Source of the DNA: Marisediminicola antarctica
GTDB taxonomy: Bacteria > Actinomycetota > Actinomycetes > Actinomycetales > Microbacteriaceae
NCBI RefSeq assembly: GCF_009930795.1
Contig: NZ_CP017146.1
Coordinates: 2,542,001 to 2,606,000, forward strand
Reading direction: 5' to 3'
DNA: 64,000 nucleotides
The position numbers and the translations under genes were made by a program. The notes under the pieces were generated by a model. The model saw only the letters and a list, made by a program, of their open reading frames with translations, was not told the DNA's origin and did not search any database. Positions 34,764-43,785 of this stretch are shown here, one piece after another (positions within the stretch are counted from its first letter, which is position 1; every line of letters starts with the position of its first letter).

Positions 34764-35771
34764 GTGAAAGCAATCGTGCAGGAGGGCTACGGAGGGCCCA
34801 ATTCTCTGCGATTCAGCGACGTCGAAATGCCGCGCGTGGCCCCGGATGGAGTGCTCGTGCGGGTGCGTGCCGCATCGGTGCATCCGGATGTCTGGCACGT
34901 CGTTTTCGGACGTCCGTCCGTCCTGCGCCTCATGGGCTCCGGGCTGCGGAGGCCCAAGAACCGCGTGCCGGGAACCGACCTCGCGGGAACGGTGGAATCA
35001 GTCGGACTCGACGTGACGGAGTTCTCACCGGGCGACGAGGTTTTCGGGGAGACCCTCACGACACACCAGTGGACGAACGGCGGCGCCTACGCCGAGTACG
35101 CGTCGGTGCCCGCGGCTGCCCTGAGGATCAAGCCGGCGAACGTCACGTTCGAGCAGGCCGCCGCGGTGCCGACCGCGGGCATGATCGCCCTGCGCAGCGT
35201 GCGCGACGAGGGGCAGGTTCGGGAGGGGCAAAGTGTTCTGGTCAACGGCGCTGGCGGAGGGGTCGGCAGCCTCGTCGTGCAGATCGCGGTCGCGTTCGGA
35301 GCACGGGTCACCGCGGTGGACAGCACTGCGAAGTTGGACGCGCTTAGGGCACTCGGCGCGCACGACGTTATCGATTACACTCGCGAGGACTTCACCCTCC
35401 GTGCCACGCGCTATGACCTCATCGTTGACATTCCGGGAAACCACTCGCTTTACGAGATCCGCCGGGCGCTGACCATGAAGGGCGCCTACGTGCTCATCGG
35501 GCACGACGATTTCGGCCGCCAGGGGCGACGGTGGATCGGCAGCATCGGCAAATTCGTCTCTCTTCTCGTGGCTCGCCTGTTCGTCAGCCAGAGGGTCAAC
35601 CCCCGGGCAGTGAGCACGACCGAGGATCCGCTGGGAGTGCTCAAAGGGATGGCGGAGGCCGGGGCGATAACCCTCGTCATCGATCGCGCGTTCCCGTTGG
35701 AGGAGGCGGCCGACGCGATCCGCTACCTCGAGCAGGGTGCGGCGAGAGGGCGGATCGTCGTCACGATGTGA
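34764..35771 (+). CDS. MDR-family NAD(P)-dependent quinone oxidoreductase-like protein
   Basis: A 335-residue zinc-free medium-chain dehydrogenase/reductase: GYGGPNSLRFSDVEMP start, PGTDLAGTVESVG, an NADPH-binding VLVNGAGGGVGSLVVQIAVA in place of the classic AAxGxxG, ALGAHDVIDYTREDF, and FPLEEAADAIRYLEQG. No Cys/His zinc ligands are present, which places it with quinone oxidoreductases. The GTG at 34764 has GGGGCGC upstream; the longer frame adds an atypical N-terminus. Single gene. Confidence 0.85.
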   Translation: MKAIVQEGYGGPNSLRFSDVEMPRVAPDGVLVRVRAASVHPDVWHVVFGRPSVLRLMGSGLRRPKNRVPGTDLAGTVESVGLDVTEFSPGDEVFGETLTTHQWTNGGAYAEYASVPAAALRIKPANVTFEQAAAVPTAGMIALRSVRDEGQVREGQSVLVNGAGGGVGSLVVQIAVAFGARVTAVDSTAKLDALRALGAHDVIDYTREDFTLRATRYDLIVDIPGNHSLYEIRRALTMKGAYVLIGHDDFGRQGRRWIGSIGKFVSLLVARLFVSQRVNPRAVSTTEDPLGVLKGMAEAGAITLVIDRAFPLEEAADAIRYLEQGAARGRIVVTM

Positions 35772-35821
35772 CAGCCGAGACCGCCCCGACCGTTGTGCGG
35801 AGTCGGCCGCGCCGAGCTGAG

Positions 35822-35967
35822 GGTCGAGCAGGGCGAGGACCGTGAGCCTGCCGGTTGAGCAGGTCGCGCAGCGACCGTGGATCTGCCCGTTGGGGAGGTC
35901 GAGCAGCGACCGTGCCGTAGCCCGCGACCGCCGGTTGAGGAGGTCGCGGAGTGACCGTGTCGAAGCC
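35822..35967. repeat. Cluster of Microbacteriaceae-type intergenic repeats
   Basis: Three clear copies of a motif close to GGTTGAGGAGGTCGCGCAGC followed by GACCGT lie at 35851-35880, 35886-35915 and 35931-35967, with a decayed fourth at 35822-35845. Each has the internal palindrome GGTCGCGCAGCGACC. I recognise the motif as one dispersed in this family, usually after genes. Here the array sits between the MDR and HNH gene ends and may help termination of both. Confidence 0.75.
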
Positions 35968-35982
35968 GGGCTGCCGGGCGTC

Positions 35983-37935
35983 TTAGAACGGTGGCGGGTC
36001 CTCGTCCTCGGCGTGTGCTCCCTCGTCCGCTTCCTGGTCGCGCGCGGCGGTATGGAGGGCGCGTTGGAGGTTGTCGTGTAGTCCGCTGGTGATGATGGTT
36101 GCCGGTTCGGTGATGTGTTTCCGCCCCGCGGGGGAGGTCCATTCCAGGGCGCCGGTGCCATCGCGCGTGTGGGCGACTGCCCAGTTGGTTTCGTCTTTGA
36201 TGGTGTGATGTTTCGGGCATAAATGGGCAAGGTTGTAGTGGGCGGTCGGATGTTGGTGTTGCCATTGCAGGGTGTGGTCGATGTCGCATTGTTCCGCTTG
36301 CCTGCTGCAGCCCGGGAAGCGGCAGGTCTCATCGCGTACCCGTAGGAAGTTGCGCAAATCGGTGGGTACCCGGTACCGGTCCCTGCCGACGGAGAGGATT
36401 GCTCCGGTCTCGGGGTGGGTGAGGAGGCGGATCATGCCCGGCGCGCCGGCGGCGAGCAGCCTCGCCGTGTTCGGATCGATCGGCCCGTACCCGTCGAGGG
36501 ACCCGGGCTCCTCGCTCATTCCGAGGAGCACGAGAGCAGGCACCGTGACGCTGAGCCTCGGTCGGGTGTCGAAGTACCGGTCCCGCAGCGACCCCCTCCC
36601 GCGGATCCCGGACCGCCCCCAGCCGACCCTCCGGCCAGCGCGCATCAGCGCGACCCGGACCGCCCGGTTCCGGCGAGCTACCCCACGCCGGGTGCGGCGG
36701 GACACCATGCCCAGCGGGCCGTCACCGCCGCTGCCGCTGCCGCTGCCGCTGCCGTTGCCGCTGCCGCTGCCGTTGCCGCTGCCGTTGCCGTTGCCGGTGT
36801 CGTTGCGGTCGACGTTGCGGTCGACGTTGCCGCTGTCATCTCCGGCCGTCGTGGTGGTGCTGTCGAGCATGACGTCGCTGAAGATGTCGGCACGCAACTG
36901 CGCCAGAGTACGCACCTCCAGCGGCCCCTGCAGGGCTATCGCCGCGTCGGTGAGGCGGGTGAAGATCGCGACAGCCTCCGGTGCCGGGAGCAGCTGCGAC
37001 AGCAACGCCAGACCATTCTGCTGCGGGTCCAGACGCACCTCCCGGTCCTCCCGCGCCCGCGCATGGCGCTGTGTGATCGAGTCCGGATCCAGCAACTCCC
37101 GCAGAACCCGCGCCTTCTGCGTAAACTTCGACGCCGTCAACCGTCTCGCATAGGGCAGAGCCTGCCCCTCCAACACCACCCGAGCAGCAGCAGGCAGACC
37201 TGCGGTCTGATCGACCATGACCTGCGCATGCCGGTAACTGATCAACCCTCCCCGCAGAGCCTCGAGGGTGGCCGGGAGTTCATGGACCAGACTGCGACCG
37301 ACCCCCAGCAGAGCGTCGATGGTGCGCTCCGGGATCCGCAACGCCGCCCCCAGCTCCGCCCGCACACTCCGCAACGCCAACTGCCGGCTGCCCGCCCTCG
37401 TGCGCTCCGTGCCCGCCTCGGCCAGCACGAGGGCCTGCTCGAACAACACCGCCCGATCACCCATCAGCCCCGCAATACCCTGCTCCACCCGCTCCAACGC
37501 ATCGATCAGCCGCCCCATCGCCTCACCCGCCCCACCCGGCCCCGCCGCGACCCCAAACGGATACCCACGACCACCATCAAGCCCAGCACCGGCCTGGACG
37601 GCCTCGCCGGCCTGGCCGGCCTGGCCGGGCTGGCCGGCCTGGCCGGCCTGGCCGGGCTGGCCGGGCTGGCTGGCCTGGCTGGCCCCGCCGGGCTGGCCGG
37701 CCTGGCCGGGGCAGTCGGGGACGCCCGGGTAATCGTCCTCATCAGCCCAGCGCGGGTCATCCAAATCCGGATCATGCGGGAACAACCCCGCCGGCATCCC
37801 CTCAAACGGCAAACCAACCCCCGGCCGGTACCCACGCGCCGCCATCTCCGCATCCGCCTCGATATTGAACTGCAGCATCGACTCAGCAAGCTCCGCCTGC
37901 TCCTCCGCCGTCCACCGATAGCTGCTCATACCCAT
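35983..37935 (-). CDS. DUF222/HNH endonuclease (13E12 type) with collagen-like insert
   Basis: A 650-residue protein. Residues about 1-60 are an acidic helical start; 75-120 hold a Gly-Gln-Ala/Pro collagen-like run; DUF222 spans about 135-400 (MVDQTAGLPAAARVVLEGQA). A Gly/Ser/Asn-rich linker with GNGSGS repeats follows, then the C-terminal HNH nuclease: CRFPGCSRQAEQCDIDHTLQ, HYNLAHLCPKHHTIKDETNW with paired Cys ligands and DH/H catalytic residues. These genes are multi-copy in actinobacteria and their role is unsettled. The ATG at 37935 is chosen; 37929 is possible. Both low-complexity regions are coded by short tandem repeats. Confidence 0.85.
   Translation of the reverse strand: MGMSSYRWTAEEQAELAESMLQFNIEADAEMAARGYRPGVGLPFEGMPAGLFPHDPDLDDPRWADEDDYPGVPDCPGQAGQPGGASQASQPGQPGQAGQAGQPGQAGQAGEAVQAGAGLDGGRGYPFGVAAGPGGAGEAMGRLIDALERVEQGIAGLMGDRAVLFEQALVLAEAGTERTRAGSRQLALRSVRAELGAALRIPERTIDALLGVGRSLVHELPATLEALRGGLISYRHAQVMVDQTAGLPAAARVVLEGQALPYARRLTASKFTQKARVLRELLDPDSITQRHARAREDREVRLDPQQNGLALLSQLLPAPEAVAIFTRLTDAAIALQGPLEVRTLAQLRADIFSDVMLDSTTTTAGDDSGNVDRNVDRNDTGNGNGSGNGSGSGNGSGSGSGSGGDGPLGMVSRRTRRGVARRNRAVRVALMRAGRRVGWGRSGIRGRGSLRDRYFDTRPRLSVTVPALVLLGMSEEPGSLDGYGPIDPNTARLLAAGAPGMIRLLTHPETGAILSVGRDRYRVPTDLRNFLRVRDETCRFPGCSRQAEQCDIDHTLQWQHQHPTAHYNLAHLCPKHHTIKDETNWAVAHTRDGTGALEWTSPAGRKHITEPATIITSGLHDNLQRALHTAARDQEADEGAHAEDEDPPPF
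36728..36799. repeat. Hexanucleotide repeat in HNH gene linker
   Basis: About twelve tandem hexamers of CCGCTG/CCGTTG give a Gly-Ser/Gly-Asn dipeptide run between the DUF222 and HNH parts, probably a flexible linker. Confidence 0.85.
37591..37707. repeat. 9-bp repeat array (about 13 units) encoding a collagen-like segment
   Basis: About thirteen 9-bp units of the GGCCTGGCC/GGGCTGGCC type encode Gly-Gln-Ala and Gly-Gln-Pro triplets near the HNH protein N-terminus. Unit-level differences are scattered, which suggests repeated expansion followed by point changes. Confidence 0.85.
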
Positions 37936-38372
37936 AGTGAATACCCACCCACCGACACTCGACACGCCCAAACCGGACCGTGCGCGCCGAGCCACAAGCC
38001 CCACACCGACACCCGGATTCCGTTCATGACCACAGCCCACACCCCACCACCGACATACCACCGACATTCCCGCCACCCCCGCGAAAGCCGCGGAAAACTA
38101 CCCCCGCCGCGACCCTGGGGAGGACAAGACAGCCGTGGAGCGGACCACCCCAGAGCAGCGGCCGACGGCGACCAGCTTCGTACCGTACTGGCACGTGCCC
38201 GGCGTAAATGGCTCATCCTTACGGGCAGCGCACTCCGGATGAGGTGCTGCTCGACGCGATGTCCGAGTGCGCGCGCCAAGCAAGCGGGCGCAACATCACC
38301 GCGTCCGGTTGGGCTGCGGTGCTGCGCTCCCCGACCATGACGAGAAGCCCGCCCGCTCAGGCGCCCCGCAAC
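37936..38372. other. 437-bp intergenic stretch between HNH and pntB genes
   Basis: This region lies upstream of the HNH gene and beyond the pntB end. It is GC-rich with no clear promoter. A short plus-strand ORF (38208-38411; MAHPYGQRTPDEVLLDAMSE) has fair codon use but no ribosome site and runs into pntB antisense, so it is not called as a gene. No RNA gene or strong terminator was seen. Confidence 0.5.
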
Positions 38373-39746
38373 CTAGAGGTTCTTCACCGCACTCAACACC
38401 TTGGTGAGTGAGGCCTTCGCGTCGCCGAAGAGCAGGGTCGTCTGGGGCTCGTAGAGCAGCTCATTCTCGATTCCTGCGAAGCCGGGCCGCATCGACCGCT
38501 TGAGAAAGACCACCTGCCGCGCGGCCGCGACATCGAGGATGGGCATGCCGTAGATGGGCGAGCCCGGGCTTGTCTTCGCCGCCGGGTTGACGACGTCATT
38601 GGCCCCGACAACGAGCACCACATCGGCCGTCTTGAACTGCGGGTTGACCTCGTCCATCTCCTTCAGCTGCTCGTAGGGCACATTGGCCTCCGCGAGCAAC
38701 ACGTTCATGTGCCCGGGCATGCGCCCCGCGACGGGGTGGATGCCGTAGACGACCTCGATCCCCTTGCCCTCGAGCGTCGACGCCAGCTCGGCCATGGTGT
38801 GCTGTGCCTGGGCGACCGCGAGCCCATAGCCGGGCACAACGATCACGCGCTGCGCGTAGGCCAGCAGGATCGCCACGTCTTCGGCGGATGACGACCGAAC
38901 GGGACGGTCGGACACGGCCGTCGATCCGGCCGTCGACCCTCCCTTGAGCGCCCCGAAGATGATTCCGCTCACGTTGCGGCCCATCGCGGATGCCATGGCG
39001 CGGGTCAGGATCGTTCCGCTGGCACCCACGAGGGTTCCCGCCACGAGCAGTAGCACGTTGCCGAGCACGAGGCCCGACGCCGCGACAGCGAGGCCGGTGA
39101 AGGCGTTGAGCAGCGAGATCACGATGGGAACGTCGGCGCCTCCGACCGGGTTGACCAGCAGCACCCCCGCGACCAGGCCGAGCACGAGCAGCAGCGCGGC
39201 TCCGAGCATCCACTGGTCGATGACGACAACGACAGCCAACGCCACCGCGGCGATGAGGACCAGCCCCATGGCCCAGGCCTGCCCGGGGAAGATGAGCGGG
39301 CGACCCGGCAGGATGCCCTGCAGCTTGGCGAACGTGATGCCCGACCCCGAGAACGACACGGCGCCGACGAAAACTGTGAAGGCGATCGCGCCGGCGGCGA
39401 ACTGCGTCTCGACGTGGGCGAGCTCGAGCAGGCCGACGATCGCGGCCGCGCCACCTCCGACGCCGTTGAACAGGGCGACCAACTGGGGCATCGCCGTCAT
39501 CTGCACGCGCCGCGACACGGGGGTGGCGATGAGCGCACCCACGAGGATCACGCCCACGATGAGCGGCACGTTGTCGAGATCGGTCGAGAGAAACACGGTC
39601 AGCACCGCGATTGCGGCGCCGGTGGCGCCTATGAGGTTGCCGCGTCGGGCCGTACGCGGGTTGCCAAGGCCCTTGAGCGCGAGGATGAAGCAGGCGGCGG
39701 CGGCGAGGTAGAGCAACGCCGTCCACTCCGTGCTGAGCAGACTCAT
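38373..39746 (-). CDS. pntB: NAD(P) transhydrogenase subunit beta
   Basis: A 457-residue protein with about nine helices (residues 1-260) and a cytosolic NADP(H)-binding domain III (about 280-457): VPGYGLAVAQAQHTMAEL, GIHPVAGRMPGHMNVLLAEA, VLVVGANDVVNPAA and GFAGIENELLY, all PntB hallmarks. With PntAA and PntAB it couples proton entry to hydride transfer from NADH to NADP+, supplying NADPH. The ATG at 39746 overlaps the pntAB stop (ATGA). Confidence 0.95.
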   Translation of the reverse strand: MSLLSTEWTALLYLAAAACFILALKGLGNPRTARRGNLIGATGAAIAVLTVFLSTDLDNVPLIVGVILVGALIATPVSRRVQMTAMPQLVALFNGVGGGAAAIVGLLELAHVETQFAAGAIAFTVFVGAVSFSGSGITFAKLQGILPGRPLIFPGQAWAMGLVLIAAVALAVVVVIDQWMLGAALLLVLGLVAGVLLVNPVGGADVPIVISLLNAFTGLAVAASGLVLGNVLLLVAGTLVGASGTILTRAMASAMGRNVSGIIFGALKGGSTAGSTAVSDRPVRSSSAEDVAILLAYAQRVIVVPGYGLAVAQAQHTMAELASTLEGKGIEVVYGIHPVAGRMPGHMNVLLAEANVPYEQLKEMDEVNPQFKTADVVLVVGANDVVNPAAKTSPGSPIYGMPILDVAAARQVVFLKRSMRPGFAGIENELLYEPQTTLLFGDAKASLTKVLSAVKNL

Positions 39747-40062
39747 CGGTCGCCTTCCTTCGCGGCTGCAGAGGCCTGAGCCGCGGCCCTGCGCCCGCCG
39801 AACATCTCCAGCATCCGGTCGGTCACGACGAAGCCGCCGACGAGGTTGATCGTCGACATCAACACCGCGGCGAGCGCGGCGATCAGGATGCCGACGTTCT
39901 CGGCCTGCCCCGCAACGATGATCGCGCCGACGAGGATGATGCCGTGGATGGCGTTGGCCCCCGACATCAGGGGCGTGTGCAGGGTGCTGGACACCTTCGA
40001 GACGACCTCGAACCCGACGAAGACAGACAGCACGAAGATCGTCAGCAGGGTGACGGCATCCA

Positions 40063-40063
<1 letters not shown>
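39743..40063 (-). CDS. pntAB: NAD(P) transhydrogenase subunit alpha part 2 (membrane)
   Basis: A 106-residue protein with three helices (FVLSVFVGFEVVSKVSSTLH, TPLMSGANAIHGIILVGAI, LAAVLMSTINLVGGFVVTDRML), the standard membrane part of the split alpha subunit found in actinobacteria. Its ATG shares a nucleotide with the pntAA stop (TGATG). Confidence 0.95.
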
Positions 40064-41202
<1,139 letters not shown>

Positions 41203-41289
41203 TGCCAGCTCCTCGCATCGTTGTGCTCAGCTGACGCTATCGAGAATCTGTGGATTCGTCGGGGAGGTGGGCGCGACATTCGGTGAGGA

Positions 41290-41313
41290 GCATTCCGCAG
41301 GGCATTCCGCAGG
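41290..41313. repeat. 12-bp duplication in the pntAA/DUF6448 intergenic region
   Basis: GCATTCCGCAGG occurs twice head to tail in the divergent region, one of the few tandem duplications here that is outside coding sequence. Confidence 0.8.
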
Positions 41314-41395
41314 CAGGCGATCCTGGGGGACCTTGGCCCCTGACGTGCGAGCGTGCTATGGCCCAACGTGGGAGAACACGACGACTGGAGGAGTC

Positions 41396-41935
41396 ATGCC
41401 CCCTCACTGCGATTCGCTGGACGGCCCGGTGGTCACCGCCGCCCGGAAGGCCCTCGAGGCCGAGGACGTGGAGCTGGTTTTGCCCTACGTTCACGCGGGG
41501 GGCGAACCCGAGTTGCGCAGCATGTTCACCACGGTGCTGCCGGTACGCCGCCAGAGCCCTGCGGCCAGGGCTGTGGCGGACCAGCTCTTCCTCGAAACAG
41601 TCGTTCGTGTGCATCGTGCGGGCGATGGTGCGCCCTATACGGGCATCAAGCCCGCGGGGCTCACGGTCGGCCGGGTGATTCCGCTCGCCGAGCACTCCAT
41701 CGAGAGTGGTTCGTCAGAGGCGCTCGTGCGGTTTCTCAGTGAGGTGCTGCGCGACGAATTCACCAGCCGGCTTGAGCACGTCAAGCTCCTCGACGCCATG
41801 AAGCATCTTTCGCTGGACTTCGCGCGAAAGCACGTCGAGGCGATGCTCGGCTTCGAGGCCTACGCCCATCTCGTGTACCAGGCACTGTCCGCCCGCGCGA
41901 TCCACAACCCGGGCGATCTCGCGCACCATCAATGA
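41396..41935 (+). CDS. DUF6448 family protein
   Basis: A 179-residue soluble protein. The opening MPPHCDSLDGPVVTAARKAL, the LPYVHAGGEPEL block and LETVVRVHRAGDGAPYTGIK are characteristic of DUF6448, of unknown function. The HCDSLDGP start and the conserved His/Glu suggest a metal site, which is unproven. The ATG at 41396 has CTGGAGGAG upstream. It is divergent from pntAA. Confidence 0.75.
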   Translation: MPPHCDSLDGPVVTAARKALEAEDVELVLPYVHAGGEPELRSMFTTVLPVRRQSPAARAVADQLFLETVVRVHRAGDGAPYTGIKPAGLTVGRVIPLAEHSIESGSSEALVRFLSEVLRDEFTSRLEHVKLLDAMKHLSLDFARKHVEAMLGFEAYAHLVYQALSARAIHNPGDLAHHQ

Positions 41936-41936
41936 T

Positions 41937-42065
41937 TTGTTGGAGCTGAGCATCAACACTGAAGAAGGAGACCGGTGGAAATGGCACGACGGTGGGGCGG
42001 TGATCATCGGCCTGAACTTCATCGGGCCGATCGCCTATTTCGCATTCGGCCGCCGGCGCGACTGA
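41937..42065 (+). CDS. Very small membrane protein or PLDc_N remnant (42 codons)
   Basis: Reading TTG at 41937 to TGA at 42065 gives a peptide ending DRWKWHDGGAVIIGLNFIGP then IAYFAFGRRRD, closely like the second helix of PLDc_N domains (N/x-x-GP-x-x-Y-x-x-FGR). A first helix is missing. It overlaps the end of the DUF6448 gene by nothing and the convergent PhoD-like gene by 47 bp. It could be a short membrane peptide translated from a TTG, or a fragment of a lost gene. Confidence 0.4.
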   Translation: MLELSINTEEGDRWKWHDGGAVIIGLNFIGPIAYFAFGRRRD

Positions 42066-43752
42066 CCGTACTGGCCGGACTGGCGATGGACGATCGGCGG
42101 GGTTCCACCGTGATCGCCGCGACCTCCTTCGACTCGGGCCTCAGGTAGTCGCCGCGCACGACGATGCCAGAGACCCAGCGAATCCGTAGCCCATCGGGGG
42201 TATCAACGAGGCTCGCAAGGCAGTTGTCGAACCACGGTCCCTCGATACCCGACCAGTGGAAAGGCGGACCGCCGACCCCAGCCGTGCGGGCGAGCCGAGC
42301 GGCGAGCTTCGTGACGATTCCGTAGGCCAGCACCGCGTTAAAGGTGCGCAGCGCCACGTGCATGGGGTTGCGGATCGGCGAGCACACCGCCTGCACGATG
42401 CGACTGCCCGATGACCTCTCCACCTCGGAGATGTAGGAGAAGTGCACGTCGCCGGAGAGGAAGGTGACGCTCTCGGGTGCCTCGCCACGCTTACCGTCGG
42501 CCACCTCGGTCGCCATCTCGGCCACCTGACGGAAGCTCCTCTGGAATGCGCCCCAGTGTTCCAGGTCGAACGCCTGACGCAGCCGTTCGCCGACTCCGGC
42601 GGCGAGCCGGCCCCAGGCGCCTTCGGCGATCGCCTCGTCCCAGGACTCCACATGGTGCAGCCCCGGCGGCAGCAGGAACGGCAGGGAGGTGCCGATCAGG
42701 AGATGCCGAAAGCCTCCCCGCATCCGCTCATCGAGCCACGCGGTCTCCACGTCGTCGACGAGTGCGCGCCGCGCCGGGTCGAGCTCGCGGGCGGCGCGGG
42801 AGTCGAGCACGATCAGCCGCGAGGCGGTGAAGTCGCGGCAGAAGCTCCACCGGTAACTTCTCGGCTCCCGGTCGCACCGAGCGGCAAACTCGTCGAGCAC
42901 ATCGCTGAGGTCGAGCTCTGACCCGTCGTCGTGATCGGCGATCCGCCGCCAGATCTCGTCGTCGGCACGCCCGGCAGGCGAGAGATTGCCGAGGTGCTGG
43001 TGCACCCAGTACGACGCCAGGCCAGCGACGATGCGACCGTGCCACCAGGTCGTGGCCTCCACTTTGCGTTTCCAGCTGAGCGAGGCGTTCCAGTCGTCGC
43101 GCACATCGTGGTCGTCGAAGATCATCGCGCTTGACACCGTCGACATCAGCCAGCGGTTGGCCTCGTCTGACCAGGCCAGACGGTACAGGTGCGCGTACTC
43201 CTCGTAGTCGGCGAGCTCCGTGCCGGGCGGCTCGTGGATGTCGCGCCGGGCAGAGATGAATTGCTGCATCGCCGTGCTCGTCGAGTCGGCGTACACCTGG
43301 TCGCCCAGAAACAGCATCAGATCAGGCCACTCGACCACCCGGTCCCTCGTGGCCAGCTGCAGCGCGAAAGCGCGCAGCGCATCGACCCCATGGGCGCGGT
43401 TGCCCGCCTTGTCGTGCGGCACGCTCGTGCGGCACGACCCGAACGACAGCCGGAGCGGCCGCCCCGGCTCCAGGGTGGAGATGACGGATGCCGGAAGAGA
43501 CGAGTCGACATCCGGCCACGCCCGCGTTCCGTCGACCTCCACCGAGTAGGGCGTGACCGTGCCGGGCGCCAGGCCACCGACCTGCAGCAGGGCGTAGTGG
43601 TGCCCGTGCACGCCAAAGGTTCGAGCCGACGTTGTGCCGTGCGTGGTGCTGACAGTCACCGTCGCGGACTCCCTCGTCTCGACCCAGATGGTCGCTGACA
43701 CCTCGTCGACGTACCGGAGGATCGGGCCGAGGACCAGAGGAGACGTCGTCAT
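42019..43752 (-). CDS. PhoD-like alkaline phosphatase/phosphodiesterase
   Basis: A 577-residue metallophosphoesterase of the PhoD group. An N-terminal fibronectin-like domain (about residues 1-95) precedes the catalytic core: LRLSFGSCRTS, DLMLFLGDQVYAD, MIFDDHDVRDDWNAS and VTFLSGDVHFSYI hold the Asp, Asn and His metal ligands. No signal peptide is visible, so it may be cytosolic, unlike secreted PhoD. Probable substrates are phosphodiesters or phosphonates; not determined. A short basic tail overlaps the small plus-strand ORF. Confidence 0.88.
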   Translation of the reverse strand: MTTSPLVLGPILRYVDEVSATIWVETRESATVTVSTTHGTTSARTFGVHGHHYALLQVGGLAPGTVTPYSVEVDGTRAWPDVDSSLPASVISTLEPGRPLRLSFGSCRTSVPHDKAGNRAHGVDALRAFALQLATRDRVVEWPDLMLFLGDQVYADSTSTAMQQFISARRDIHEPPGTELADYEEYAHLYRLAWSDEANRWLMSTVSSAMIFDDHDVRDDWNASLSWKRKVEATTWWHGRIVAGLASYWVHQHLGNLSPAGRADDEIWRRIADHDDGSELDLSDVLDEFAARCDREPRSYRWSFCRDFTASRLIVLDSRAARELDPARRALVDDVETAWLDERMRGGFRHLLIGTSLPFLLPPGLHHVESWDEAIAEGAWGRLAAGVGERLRQAFDLEHWGAFQRSFRQVAEMATEVADGKRGEAPESVTFLSGDVHFSYISEVERSSGSRIVQAVCSPIRNPMHVALRTFNAVLAYGIVTKLAARLARTAGVGGPPFHWSGIEGPWFDNCLASLVDTPDGLRIRWVSGIVVRGDYLRPESKEVAAITVEPRRSSIASPASTVSRAGGRMRNRRSAR

Positions 43753-43785
43753 GACTAAAGGTTTAGCAAGCTGTCGTCGCCGCGG

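Noticed and set aside
36415-38340. 641-codon plus-strand frame opposite the HNH gene
   Set aside because: It reads the repeats as Leu-Ala-Gly runs and lacks any domain; the HNH motif on the other strand is unambiguous.
38208-38411. Short ORF MAHPYGQRTPDEVLLDAMSE... before pntB
   Set aside because: Codon use is fair, but it has no ribosome site, no family and overlaps the conserved end of pntB on the other strand.
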